64,000 bases of DNA from Halomonas sp. GFAJ-1 (GTDB lineage Bacteria > Pseudomonadota > Gammaproteobacteria > Pseudomonadales > Halomonadaceae), in contig CP016490.1 of NCBI GenBank assembly GCA_002966495.1, positions 124,001 to 188,000 of the forward strand, read 5' to 3'. Both the position numbers and the translations under genes were made by a program. The number at the start of each line of letters is the position of its first letter. Position 1 is the stretch's first letter. Below are positions 16,756-25,202 of the stretch, one piece after another. The notes under the pieces were generated by a model. The model worked only from the letters and a program-made list of their open reading frames with translations, searched no databases and was not told the origin of the DNA.

Positions 16756-18609
16756 ATGCTCAACCGTTACCCCCTGTGGAAGTATCTGCTGATACTGGTC
16801 GTCCTGGTGGTTGGCCTTATCTATGCGCTTCCCAACTTGTTTCCCGCAGATCCCGCCATTCAGGTTAGCAGCGCCCAGGGCGATGCGCTGGATGAGCGTC
16901 AAATAACCCGTGTCGAAGAAGCGCTTAACGAACAAGGCGTCGAAATCAAAACCATCGAGCAGGAGAATGGCCAGTGGCTCATTCGCCTGGAAAAGAACGA
17001 TGATCAGTTGAATGCTCGCGACATCGCCACTCGCGTATTAGGCAACGAAGCCACGGTTGCACTTAACCTGGCAGAAGCCACGCCGAGCTGGTTACAAGCA
17101 TTTTCTGCGTCACCCATGACGCTGGGCCTAGATTTACGCGGTGGCGTTCACTTTTTACTTGAAGTGGACATGGATGCTGCCCTTACCCAACGATTAGAAG
17201 TCAATGCAAGCGCCATGCGTGAGCTGCTGCGCGGTGAGCGCATTCGCTACCGCAACACCGAAGTAGCCGAACGCTCGCTCTCTATTGATTTTGCCAGCAG
17301 CGATGACCGTGATGCAGCGCGCCGCTTAATCAGCCGCGACTTTCCCGACTTTGATTACAGCAGCGAAAGCGATGGCCGCACCTCTCGGCTGGTGATGTCG
17401 CTTAGCGACCAAACGGTCAACGAAATACAGGATTACGCGGTTAACCAAAACTTAACCACCTTGCGCAATCGGGTGGATGAGCTAGGCGTTGCCGAACCGA
17501 TGGTACAGCGTCAGGGCCCCAGCCAGATTGTGGTTGAACTACCGGGCATCCAAGACACCGTGGCTGCAAAGCGTATTGTCGGCGCCACCGCTAACCTGGA
17601 GTTCCGCTTAGAAGCGCGCAACGACACGCCCGACATGGAAACCGAGCGCCATACATTCCGCAACGACACTTCGCGCTCAGCGGATTTGATGCGTGATGTG
17701 ATTATTACAGGCGATAGCGTTTCCAGTGCCAGCCATAGCTTTGACGAAAACGGCCGCCCCCAGGTCAACATCAACCTGGATGGTACCGGCGGTACGCTAA
17801 TGAACCGCGCCACGCGCACCAACATTGGTCGCAATATGGCAGTGCTGTTCATTGAGCACAAAAGTGAAGACCGGGTTGAAACTGACCCAGAAACCGGCCA
17901 AGAGACCATCGTTCGCGAGCCTTACGTTGAGCGTGGCCTGATCAGCCTTGCCACCATTCAAAGCGCGCTAGGCAATAGCTTCCGGATTACTGGGCTGGAC
18001 TCGCCCACCGAAGCCGCAGAGCTTGCGCTACTGCTGCGTTCCGGCTCGCTGGCAGCGCCCATTTACTTTGTTCAAGAGCGCACCATTGGCCCAAGCCTAG
18101 GCGCTGAAAACATCGAGCGCGGCGTACTCTCGGTGCAGATCGGCTTGCTATTGGTAGTGATCTTTATGCTCGCGCGCTACAAGGTATTCGGTATCTTCGC
18201 CAACATTGCGCTCGCCATCAACTTAACCCTGCTAATCGCCGTAATGTCGATGCTGGGGGCTACCCTGACGCTGCCAGGCATTGCCGGTATTGTGCTGACG
18301 CTGGGCATGGCGGTGGATGCCAACGTGCTGATATTTGAGCGAATACGCGAAGAGCTGCGCAACGGCATGTCGATTCAACAAGCCATACACGCGGGCTATG
18401 AACGCGCTTTCACCTCCATCGTGGATGCCAACATCACCACGCTGCTGGTGGCTGTGATTCTGTTCTCTATTGGCACCGGCCCCGTTAAAGGCTTTGCCGT
18501 TACGCTCTCCATCGGCATTTTGACGTCGATGTTCACCGCCCTGCTGGTGACCCGTGCCATGGTTAACCTAACCTATGGCAGCAAACCCGTCAAAAAGCTG
18601 TGGATCTGA
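16756..18609 (+). CDS. secD: Protein translocase subunit SecD
   Basis: 617 residues from the ATG at 16756, which gives the family N-terminus MLNRYPLWKYLLIL. One N-terminal membrane span is followed by a large periplasmic region with LGLDLRGGVHFLLEVD near residue 125 and NRVDELGVAEPMVQRQG. Five C-terminal spans form the RND-type half, with GPSLG and LTLGMAVDANVLIFERIREEL. SecD and SecF use the proton-motive force to pull preproteins out of the periplasmic face of SecYEG. secF starts 34 bases downstream. Confidence 0.96.
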   Translation: MLNRYPLWKYLLILVVLVVGLIYALPNLFPADPAIQVSSAQGDALDERQITRVEEALNEQGVEIKTIEQENGQWLIRLEKNDDQLNARDIATRVLGNEATVALNLAEATPSWLQAFSASPMTLGLDLRGGVHFLLEVDMDAALTQRLEVNASAMRELLRGERIRYRNTEVAERSLSIDFASSDDRDAARRLISRDFPDFDYSSESDGRTSRLVMSLSDQTVNEIQDYAVNQNLTTLRNRVDELGVAEPMVQRQGPSQIVVELPGIQDTVAAKRIVGATANLEFRLEARNDTPDMETERHTFRNDTSRSADLMRDVIITGDSVSSASHSFDENGRPQVNINLDGTGGTLMNRATRTNIGRNMAVLFIEHKSEDRVETDPETGQETIVREPYVERGLISLATIQSALGNSFRITGLDSPTEAAELALLLRSGSLAAPIYFVQERTIGPSLGAENIERGVLSVQIGLLLVVIFMLARYKVFGIFANIALAINLTLLIAVMSMLGATLTLPGIAGIVLTLGMAVDANVLIFERIREELRNGMSIQQAIHAGYERAFTSIVDANITTLLVAVILFSIGTGPVKGFAVTLSIGILTSMFTALLVTRAMVNLTYGSKPVKKLWI

Positions 18610-18643
18610 AAAACGTGCTCAGCTCAGAATTTAAGAGGTGGTA

Positions 18644-19570
18644 ATGAAACCCCTATCACACCTGCAGATCGACTTTATGGGGCGGCGCAACATTGCGTTC
18701 GTGGCCTCAGCCGTCATGCTTATTGTTTCGATTGGCGCCATTTTGTTTCAGCAGCTCAATCTAGGGCTCGACTTTACTGGCGGAACCTTGGTTGAGGTGC
18801 GTTATAGCGCAGCACCTTCGCTGGATGCGATCCGTCAACTTCTTGAAAGCAGCGGCTTTCAGGATGTGTCGGTGCAGACTTTTGGCGCTTCAACCGAAGT
18901 ATTGATCCGTTTGCAGCAAGCTTTTGATCCTGAGGTAGGCAACGAAGTGGTGAGCCTGCTTCGCGCTGAGGGCGAAAGCGTTGATCTTGTACGCGCGGAG
19001 TTTGTCGGCGCTCAGGTCGGTGAGCAGTTGCGCGACCAGAGCGGGCTAGGCATGCTGGTCGCCCTTGGCATTGTGATGCTCTACGTGGCCTTTCGCTTCC
19101 AATACAAATTTGCCATCGGTGCGCTATTTGCTCTGCTGCATGACGTTATTATCGTGGTGGGTATCTTCGCGCTATTCCAGCTCGACTTTAACCTCACGGT
19201 TCTTGCAGCCATTCTGGCGGTCATTGGTTATTCGCTAAACGATACGATTGTGGTGTATGACCGGATTCGTGAAACGATCCGCACGTCACGCATTGATGAT
19301 ATGCCGCAAATTTTTAACGAAGCGATCAACGCCACGCTCTCGCGTACCCTGGCAACGTCTGGCACCACCATTCTCGTACTGCTAGCCCTGCTGTTACTGG
19401 GCGGCGATATGATTAATAACTTTGCCATTGCTTTGTTAATCGGCGTGCTGGTGGGTACTTTCTCCTCAATCTATATTTCCGGCGCGCTGCTGCTGCCACT
19501 TAAGCTTTCTCGGGAAGATCTAATTCCAACCAAAAAAGAGCTTGATGAAGAGGAAGAAGAGCTGCCTTAA
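18644..19570 (+). CDS. secF: Protein translocase subunit SecF
   Basis: 308 residues. AAGAGG lies five bases before the ATG at 18644; a GTG two codons upstream overlaps that site and is less likely. The protein has an N-terminal span, then LGLDFTGGTLVEVRY, a periplasmic domain, and a C-terminal five-span half with VIGYSLNDTIVVYDRIRETIR and LSRTLATSGTT. The tail is acidic (DEEEEELP). It is the partner of SecD in export. A strong bidirectional terminator follows. Confidence 0.96.
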   Translation: MKPLSHLQIDFMGRRNIAFVASAVMLIVSIGAILFQQLNLGLDFTGGTLVEVRYSAAPSLDAIRQLLESSGFQDVSVQTFGASTEVLIRLQQAFDPEVGNEVVSLLRAEGESVDLVRAEFVGAQVGEQLRDQSGLGMLVALGIVMLYVAFRFQYKFAIGALFALLHDVIIVVGIFALFQLDFNLTVLAAILAVIGYSLNDTIVVYDRIRETIRTSRIDDMPQIFNEAINATLSRTLATSGTTILVLLALLLLGGDMINNFAIALLIGVLVGTFSSIYISGALLLPLKLSREDLIPTKKELDEEEEELP

Positions 19571-19592
19571 TAAAGTACGTTTGGCACACAAC

Positions 19593-19628
19593 AAAAAGCC
19601 CTGCTGGTGATGCCAGCAGGGCTTTTTT
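19593..19628. terminator. Bidirectional terminator between secF and suhB
   Basis: A perfect inverted repeat (GCCCTGCTGG / CCAGCAGGGC, loop around TGAT) is flanked by five A on the left and six T on the right, so it can stop transcription from both secF (+) and the converging suhB-like gene (-). Confidence 0.93.
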
Positions 19629-19668
19629 AAGCACTCATTTTAGGTGCTCATTAAGTATTCGACTTGAC

Positions 19669-20463
19669 CTAAAAGTGCGGCGCCAGCTGTTTGATCAGCG
19701 CTTTATAAAGGCGCGGGCCAGCAGCCATCAGCTGACTCTCGGGACTTACGGTCGGTTTGCCATCTGGTGTGCCCATTAACGCACCCGCTTCTTTAAGCAG
19801 CAGTGACCCCACCTGCATATCCTGCTCTTCAAGGCCCAAGACAAAAACGCTGTCTACGCGGCCAGTCGCCAATTCACAGATATCAAGCAAACCACTGCCG
19901 GTGGCCAGCAAGGTTTCAACCTGGGGGGCAAGCTGCTGAGCAATGGTTAAGTAAGCAGGCAAGTGGCTAGGACGTAGCCAAGCTTCGGGTAGACTCATCG
20001 CCATCCGCGTACCGGCGATCGCCGTTGGCTTGCTAACGCGCATACGCTTGTCGTTATACTGCGCGCCACGGCCACGGCTGGCGATATACTCGTCATCACC
20101 AAACGGCGAGAGAATCACCGCGTGCTCGGGGCGGCCTTTCACAAGACACACCACTGAGAGTGCAAAGCCCTTGCCAGCTACCGCTAAATTTGTGTAGCCA
20201 TGCATAGGTTCAATCTTCCAGACAGTATCCGCGCCCTCCCCTTCACCGGCTTTATACGGCGTATAGCGGCCGGTAACACCGTGGTGGGGGTAGCCACGCT
20301 CCAACTGCTGAACGATGGTCGCTTCTGCCTTACGCGCAGTGTCTTCTAGCAACCGGTCGAGATTAAATTCTTCATGAGCATTTTCAATCCGCTCACGGAC
20401 GCGTAAAAAGTGTTCAACAGCGCCACGCGCAGCGCGCAGCGTAAATTGGACCATCGGATTCAT
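19669..20463 (-). CDS. suhB: SuhB-like inositol monophosphatase-family protein with degenerate active site
   Basis: 264 residues, with start MNPMVQFTLRAARGA as in SuhB and a full-length fold (ATGSGLLDICELATGRVDSVF, AGALMGTPDGK). The metal-binding residues of active family members are mostly gone. The usual DPLDGT block reads EPMHGYT (residues 85-91), the upstream GEES-type loop is absent near 64-70, and WDxAAG reads QDMQVG (only D215 kept). Phosphatase activity is therefore doubtful. In E. coli SuhB has a second role in rRNA transcription antitermination that does not need catalysis, so a structural role is plausible. It lies beside trmJ-cysE-iscR, as suhB does in pseudomonads, which supports orthology. 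Confidence 0.85.
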   Translation of the reverse strand: MNPMVQFTLRAARGAVEHFLRVRERIENAHEEFNLDRLLEDTARKAEATIVQQLERGYPHHGVTGRYTPYKAGEGEGADTVWKIEPMHGYTNLAVAGKGFALSVVCLVKGRPEHAVILSPFGDDEYIASRGRGAQYNDKRMRVSKPTAIAGTRMAMSLPEAWLRPSHLPAYLTIAQQLAPQVETLLATGSGLLDICELATGRVDSVFVLGLEEQDMQVGSLLLKEAGALMGTPDGKPTVSPESQLMAAGPRLYKALIKQLAPHF

Positions 20464-20607
20464 GATCGGGCCTTGTCACAGTGATGTTAAAGAACAGTGG
20501 GTAGTCGCAGGGCTACCTTTGGCGCGCAATTCTAGCAGAGCCCCCTCGGGCATGCCATCGACTCATGCTAAACTGCGCGGTTTCCGCATTTGATTACCGA
20601 GCCTATT

Positions 20608-21351
20608 ATGCTTGAGCGCATTCGTATTGTTCTTATCGGCACCAGCCATCCCGGCAATATTGGCGGCGTAGCACGCGCTATGCACAACATGGGCTTGGCC
20701 GACCTTGTCTTGGTAGCTCCTCGCTGCGAGGTGATCACCCAGGACAGCATCTCCCGGGCCTCTGGCGCTGACCACCTGCTTCATCAAGCGGTGATTCACG
20801 CCACTCTTGAGGATGCTGTTGCTGACTGCACCTTGGCCGTAGGCGCCAGCGCGCGCTCGCGCACCCTCCCCTGGCCAATGATTTCACCCCGCGAGCTGGC
20901 CGAGCGCCTACCGAGCGAATGCCACCAGGAAGGCGCCCACGTCGCGCTGGTATTTGGCCGTGAAGACAGCGGCTTAACCAACGCCGAGCTACAGCGCTGT
21001 CATGCCCATGTGCATATCCCCACCAACGCTGATTTCAGTTCGCTCAACTTAGCAGCAGCCGTTCAGGTATTAGCCTACGAATGCCGCATGGCGTGGTTAA
21101 GCCAAGCGACACCAGAGCCAGTCAGCGATAATGAGGACGAGCTGGCGACTCACGCAGAACTGGAGCGTTACTTCGAGCATTTAGAGCGCACCCTCATTGC
21201 GATTGAGTTTCACGACCCGGCTCAGCCGCGCCAGTTAATGGCAAGATTGCGCCGCTTATACTTACGCGCCCGTCCAGAAAAAATGGAAATGAATATTTTG
21301 CGCGGCATTCTATCAGCCACCGAAAAAGCAGCAGATCGGCAGCAGCCATAG
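20608..21351 (+). CDS. trmJ: tRNA (cytidine/uridine-2'-O-)-methyltransferase TrmJ
   Basis: 247 residues from the ATG at 20608 (MLERIRIVLIGTSHPGNIGG); a TTG 18 bases upstream is open but less likely. It is a SPOUT-class methyltransferase: the N-terminal strand and TSHPGNIGGVARAM, then VFGREDSGLTNAEL and the knot-region IPTNADFSSLNLAAAVQVLAYE. TrmJ methylates the 2'-O of position 32 in several tRNAs. It is divergent from the suhB-like gene. Confidence 0.93.
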   Translation: MLERIRIVLIGTSHPGNIGGVARAMHNMGLADLVLVAPRCEVITQDSISRASGADHLLHQAVIHATLEDAVADCTLAVGASARSRTLPWPMISPRELAERLPSECHQEGAHVALVFGREDSGLTNAELQRCHAHVHIPTNADFSSLNLAAAVQVLAYECRMAWLSQATPEPVSDNEDELATHAELERYFEHLERTLIAIEFHDPAQPRQLMARLRRLYLRARPEKMEMNILRGILSATEKAADRQQP

Positions 21352-21518
21352 TGATAGCCGCTGAACTAACCAGAATGACCTAAACTTGAAGTCGTGGCTT
21401 CGCGCCCCAACATCGCCTTCCTGCTAACGTTATTCCATTACGCTTTTTTATTGCTGTTAACTTATGACGGTTAACCCACTGATGCGACGCTGCCGCCCTT
21501 AACGCCCAAGGATCACCC

Positions 21519-22397
21519 ATGTTTCAACGCCTGCGTGAAGACATTAATAGCGTATTCGACCGCGATCCTGCGGCCCGTAATTTTTTGGAAGTGTTAACCA
21601 ACTATCCTGGCCTGCATGCGCTGCTGCTGCACCGCTGCGGCCACTGGCTATGGAACAAAAACCTCAAGTGGCTAGCCCGCACAATCTCGACGTTTTCCCG
21701 CTGGCTTACGGGTATAGAAATTCACCCAGGCGCTACCATTGGCCGGCGCTTTTTTATCGACCACGGCATGGGCGTGGTGATTGGTGAAACAGCGTTAGTA
21801 GGCGATAACGTAACGCTTTACCAAGGGGTCACTTTAGGCGGCACCAGCTGGAATAAGGGCAAGCGCCACCCAACCCTGGAAGATGGCGTGATTGTCGGCG
21901 CGGGTGCCAAAATTCTTGGCCCGTTCACCGTCGGTGCGGGGGCTAAAATTGGCTCAAACGCTGTGGTAACAAAAGAAGTACCTCCGGGTGCAACCGTGGT
22001 AGGTATTCCTGGCAAAATTGTTAAGCGTGCTGACCCGGATGTAGAGGAAGCACTGGATGTGGACCCTGCTCGCCGAGAAGCTATTTGCCAAAAGTTTGGC
22101 TTCGATGCTTACGGCGTTAGTCAGGACATGCCCGACCCCGTTGCCCGCTCCATGCAGGCGATGCTGGACCACATGCATGCCGTGGATGAGCGCATTGAGC
22201 GCATGTGCTCCACACTGCGCAAATTGGATGCAAGCTACCGGGATGGCCAGCTACCTGAACTGCGGGATGAAGATTTTGCCGACATTCTCGACGAAAACGA
22301 TACCGGCTGCCCAGGGCTAGGCAGACATCAGCGCAATCAGCCCAACGACACAGCCCCCCATTCATCTTCTGATACGTCGACCACGCGCAATAGTTGA
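21519..22397 (+). CDS. cysE: Serine O-acetyltransferase
   Basis: 292 residues. It makes O-acetylserine from serine and acetyl-CoA, the first step of cysteine synthesis. The N-terminal helical part is followed by the left-handed beta-helix: GIEIHPGATIGRRFFIDHGMGVVIGE, VTLYQGVTLGGT and AVVTKEVPPGATVVGIPGKIV. The start has AAGGA. The last ~35 residues are a polar low-complexity tail (TAPHSSSDTSTTRNS) not needed for the fold. The stop codon overlaps the -35 box of the iscR promoter, tying sulfur supply to the Fe-S genes by position. Confidence 0.95.
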   Translation: MFQRLREDINSVFDRDPAARNFLEVLTNYPGLHALLLHRCGHWLWNKNLKWLARTISTFSRWLTGIEIHPGATIGRRFFIDHGMGVVIGETALVGDNVTLYQGVTLGGTSWNKGKRHPTLEDGVIVGAGAKILGPFTVGAGAKIGSNAVVTKEVPPGATVVGIPGKIVKRADPDVEEALDVDPARREAICQKFGFDAYGVSQDMPDPVARSMQAMLDHMHAVDERIERMCSTLRKLDASYRDGQLPELRDEDFADILDENDTGCPGLGRHQRNQPNDTAPHSSSDTSTTRNS

Positions 22398-22422
22398 CCA
22401 AAGCACTCAGGATTTCCATAAT
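22390..22422 (+). promoter_or_regulatory. iscR promoter with overlapping IscR type 1-like site
   Basis: TTGACC at 22394-22399 and CATAAT at 22417-22422 are separated by 17 bases, a good sigma70 promoter. The bases 22390-22414 resemble the E. coli type 1 IscR site, matching about 20 of 25 positions of the consensus as I recall it, and cover the -35 box. This predicts autorepression by [2Fe-2S]-IscR. The -35 box overlaps the cysE stop region. Confidence 0.7.
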
Positions 22423-22474
22423 GGCTGTACATTTGCCGTGAGCACGCTGATGGCTCAGCGTCGAGGTTCCTGTC

Positions 22475-22942
22475 ATGCGCTTGACCACAAAAGGCCGTTA
22501 CGCTGTCACTGCCATGCTTGATTTGGCACTTAATGTGCAGCACGGGCCCACTAGCCTGAGCGATATTTCGCAACGCCAAGAGATTTCCCTCTCTTATTTG
22601 GAGCAGCTATTTGCCCGCTTACGACGTGCAGGGCTGGTTACCAGCGTACGCGGGCCTGGCGGCGGATATTTACTGGCCATGCCCGCTGAAGAGATCAGCG
22701 TCTCGCAAGTTATCGACGCCGTGAACGAAACCGTTGATGCCACACGTTGTCAAGGACTATCCGACTGCCAACAGGGCGATACCTGCTTAACCCACTTTCT
22801 GTGGTGTGAGCTTTCTGGGCAAATTCGCAGCTTTTTTGACGACATTACCCTTGCCCAGTTGATGCAGCGCCCCGATGTAATACGTATTGCTTCCCGGCAA
22901 CAACATCGCGTAGATGCTGGCATTCTTGCCTCATCCCCCTGA
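22475..22942 (+). CDS. iscR: Fe-S cluster assembly regulator IscR (Rrf2 family)
   Basis: 155 residues. The start MRLTTKGRYAVTAMLDLAL and the winged helix-turn-helix (ISLSYLEQLFARLRRAGLVTSVRGPGGGY) are typical. The [2Fe-2S] ligands are all present at the E. coli positions: C92, C98, C104 and H107. It represses its own promoter when clusters are sufficient and adjusts Fe-S genes. iscS follows within about 25 bases. The operon continues to an A-type carrier but has no iscU. Confidence 0.95.
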   Translation: MRLTTKGRYAVTAMLDLALNVQHGPTSLSDISQRQEISLSYLEQLFARLRRAGLVTSVRGPGGGYLLAMPAEEISVSQVIDAVNETVDATRCQGLSDCQQGDTCLTHFLWCELSGQIRSFFDDITLAQLMQRPDVIRIASRQQHRVDAGILASSP

Positions 22943-22967
22943 AGGCCCAACCTGCACGCTGGAACCC

Positions 22968-24143
22968 ATGACCACGACTACCTCACCTTCGCTGCCGATT
23001 TACTTAGACTACGCCGCCACGACGCCGGTTGATGCTCGGGTGGCCGAGGTCATGCAGCGCTACCTGACGGTTGATCAGCTGTTTGCCAACCCCGCCTCGC
23101 GTAGTCATATGCTCGGCTGGCAGGCTGAACAAGTCGTTGAGCAGGCACGGCGCCAAGTGGCAGATACTATTGGCGCTGACCCGCGTGAAATTGTCTGGAC
23201 CAGTGGCGCCACCGAAGCCGACAACTTAGCGCTGATTGGTTTTATGCGTGCTAACCGTGAACGCGGCATGCACTTGGTAACCTCCCTCATCGAGCATAAA
23301 GCGATTGTCGATACGGCTAAGGCGCTTGAAAACGAAGGGTTTGAGGTCACTTGGCTAACACCAGGGCGCGACGGCTGCATAACGCCCGAGCAGCTTCGCA
23401 GCGCGATGCGTGATGACACCGCACTGGTGTCGCTGATGGCGGTCAATAACGAACTGGGCAGCATTAACGATACTGCCGCACTGTCCGCGGTTGCCCACGA
23501 ATTTGGTGCCGCGTTTCATACTGACGCAGCTCAAGCGGTGGGTAGGGTTCCCCTTGATGTGGTGGCGCAGAGCATCGATTTGATGTCGCTTTCTGGCCAC
23601 AAAGCCTATGGCCCCAAGGGGGTCGGCGCGCTCTACGTTAAACGCCACCCAGATATTCGTGTTGAAGCGTTGATCCATGGCGGCGGGCACGAGCGGGGCA
23701 TGCGCTCGGGCACCCTTCCGACCCACCAAATCGCCGGAATGGGGGAAGCCTTTGCGCTCATACAGCGCGAGCATCAAGCCGACCAAGCACACGTCGCACA
23801 ACTTCGCGAGCGGTTTTTAACCGGCTTGGAAGGCATTGACGGCATTGTCGCCAACTCCCCGCTGAAGCACGCGGTGCCCAATATTTTGAACCTTGCGTTT
23901 AAAGGGGTTGATGGTGAAGCCCTTCTGATGGCGCTACGCGATGTCGCCGTATCCACCGGCTCAGCCTGCAACTCTGCAAGCGTTGACCCCTCGTATGTGC
24001 TGCTAGGTATTGGCACACCCCGCTCACTTGCCCTTTCATCGCTGCGGTTTAGTTTTGGCCGCTTTACCCACAGCGCAGATATTGACCATGCGTTAAGCCT
24101 TATTCGTCATGCGGTGAGCGGACTACGCGCCACAGCGCGTTAA
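22968..24143 (+). CDS. iscS: Cysteine desulfurase IscS
   Basis: 391 residues from the ATG at 22968; an upstream in-frame start overlaps the iscR end and gives an unlikely leader. PLP enzyme that takes sulfur from cysteine for Fe-S clusters and tRNA thiolation. Visible are YLDYAATTPVD at the N-terminus, TSGATEADNLAL, the HTDAAQ block, the PLP lysine SLSGHKAYGPKGVGALY and the catalytic cysteine loop TGSACNSASVDPSYVL. The usual partner iscU is not downstream. Confidence 0.94.
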   Translation: MTTTTSPSLPIYLDYAATTPVDARVAEVMQRYLTVDQLFANPASRSHMLGWQAEQVVEQARRQVADTIGADPREIVWTSGATEADNLALIGFMRANRERGMHLVTSLIEHKAIVDTAKALENEGFEVTWLTPGRDGCITPEQLRSAMRDDTALVSLMAVNNELGSINDTAALSAVAHEFGAAFHTDAAQAVGRVPLDVVAQSIDLMSLSGHKAYGPKGVGALYVKRHPDIRVEALIHGGGHERGMRSGTLPTHQIAGMGEAFALIQREHQADQAHVAQLRERFLTGLEGIDGIVANSPLKHAVPNILNLAFKGVDGEALLMALRDVAVSTGSACNSASVDPSYVLLGIGTPRSLALSSLRFSFGRFTHSADIDHALSLIRHAVSGLRATAR

Positions 24144-24200
24144 ATAGCCAATGCTCTCTCCTGGCTCTCTACTTAAGACTTCTTCAAGGAGGACGCCCAA

Positions 24201-24527
24201 ATGGCAACTCTCAACATTACCCCCGCAGCCGCCCAGCAGATTCGTCACGTACTAGACGAACGCGGCCAAGGGCTCGGCCTGCGTGTATCTGTTAAACCCA
24301 GCGGCTGTTCCGGCTATAGCTACGTGCTCGACTTTGCCGATGAGACCACCGCCGACGAAGTGCGCTTTGAGGAGCATGGCGCCAGCGTCTATGTTGCACC
24401 TGATGCGCTAGAAATGCTGGATGGCAGCGAAGTGGATTATGTGAGCGAAGGGCTTAACCGCTTTTTCCGCTTCAATAATCCTAACGTTAAAGATCAGTGC
24501 GGTTGTGGCGAAAGCTTTACTGTTTAA
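24201..24527 (+). CDS. iscA: A-type Fe-S carrier protein (IscA/HesB family)
   Basis: 108 residues. The three conserved cysteines are C36 (PSGCSGYSY), C100 and C102 (QCGCGESF), so it can bind a cluster or iron for delivery to apoproteins. The ATG follows AAGGAGG. It sits 57 bases after iscS, where iscU normally lies; no trace of iscU fits that gap. It could equally be named erpA by family, but the position favours IscA. Confidence 0.9.
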   Translation: MATLNITPAAAQQIRHVLDERGQGLGLRVSVKPSGCSGYSYVLDFADETTADEVRFEEHGASVYVAPDALEMLDGSEVDYVSEGLNRFFRFNNPNVKDQCGCGESFTV

Positions 24528-24549
24528 GCTCTCCGGGCAATATCACCGG

Positions 24550-24578
24550 TATTCATCCCCTCCGGGAAACGCTATAAT
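24550..24578 (+). promoter_or_regulatory. Putative ndk promoter
   Basis: A perfect TATAAT at 24573-24578 with a weak -35 match (TATTCA at 24550-24555) 17 bases upstream. It would give ndk its own transcript with a ~105-base leader. Confidence 0.5.
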
Positions 24579-24635
24579 CGCGGCCACTCGGTACCCAGTG
24601 ATACCTTTGCACGCGTACCGAATCACTTTTCCTGC

Positions 24636-24665
24636 GCCGCCTCGGCTTTCCGGGGCGGCAATTTT
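24636..24665 (+). terminator. Hairpin in the ndk leader, terminator-like
   Basis: GCCGCCTCGG (24636-24645) pairs with CCGGGGCGGC (24650-24659; one G-U pair) and is followed by AATTTTG. It could end the isc transcript or act as an attenuator within the ndk leader; the T-run is short, so termination may be partial. Confidence 0.55.
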
Positions 24666-24692
24666 GCTTATCTCAATTAAGGAGAACTCTGC

Positions 24693-25118
24693 ATGGCTAC
24701 TGAACGCACTCTTTCGATTATCAAGCCCGATGCCGTCGCTAAAAACGCGATTGGTGACATCATTGCTCGCTTTGAAAAAGCTGGCCTGAACGTCGTTGCC
24801 GCTAAAATGACCCACCTTTCTGAAGAGAAAGCGGGCGGTTTCTACGCCGAGCACAAAGAGCGTCCTTTCTTTAAAGACCTAGTAGGTTTCATGACCTCTG
24901 GCCCGGTCGTTGTTCAAGTGCTGGAAGGCGAAGGCGCTATCGCTAAAAACCGTGAACTGATGGGCGCTACCAACCCGAAAGAAGCGGCTCCTGGCACTAT
25001 CCGCGCTGACTTTGCGGAAACTATCGACGCTAACGCTGTCCACGGTTCTGATTCTGCGGAAAGTGCTGAGCGTGAAATTAGCTACTTCTTCGGTAACGAC
25101 GAAATCTGCCCGCGCTAA
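24693..25118 (+). CDS. ndk: Nucleoside diphosphate kinase
   Basis: 141 residues, the family size. It exchanges gamma-phosphates among nucleoside tri- and diphosphates through a phosphohistidine; the catalytic histidine is in NAVHGSDS near residue 117. Other marks are TLSIIKPDAVAKN at the start and GATNPKEAAPGTIRADF. A strong AAGGAGA site precedes the ATG. The codon use looks strongly biased, as in a highly expressed gene. A GC-rich terminator-like hairpin follows. Confidence 0.97.
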   Translation: MATERTLSIIKPDAVAKNAIGDIIARFEKAGLNVVAAKMTHLSEEKAGGFYAEHKERPFFKDLVGFMTSGPVVVQVLEGEGAIAKNRELMGATNPKEAAPGTIRADFAETIDANAVHGSDSAESAEREISYFFGNDEICPR

Positions 25119-25161
25119 GCACTTCGCGCCGCCGTTTCAACACCCGTTGCCGGCCATTTTT

Positions 25162-25186
25162 GCGGGGGCCTCGCCCCCGCCTCTTT
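25162..25186 (+). terminator. Terminator-like hairpin after ndk
   Basis: GCGGGGGC and GCCCCCGC pair perfectly around a CTC loop, followed by CTCTTT. Only 16 bases separate it from the rlmN ATG, so some read-through is likely. Confidence 0.6.
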
Positions 25187-25202
25187 ATGAACGCTGACCG
25201 CC

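Noticed and set aside
24144..24200. Remnant of iscU between iscS and iscA
   Set aside because: The gap is only 57 bases and shows no IscU-like cysteine motif in any frame.
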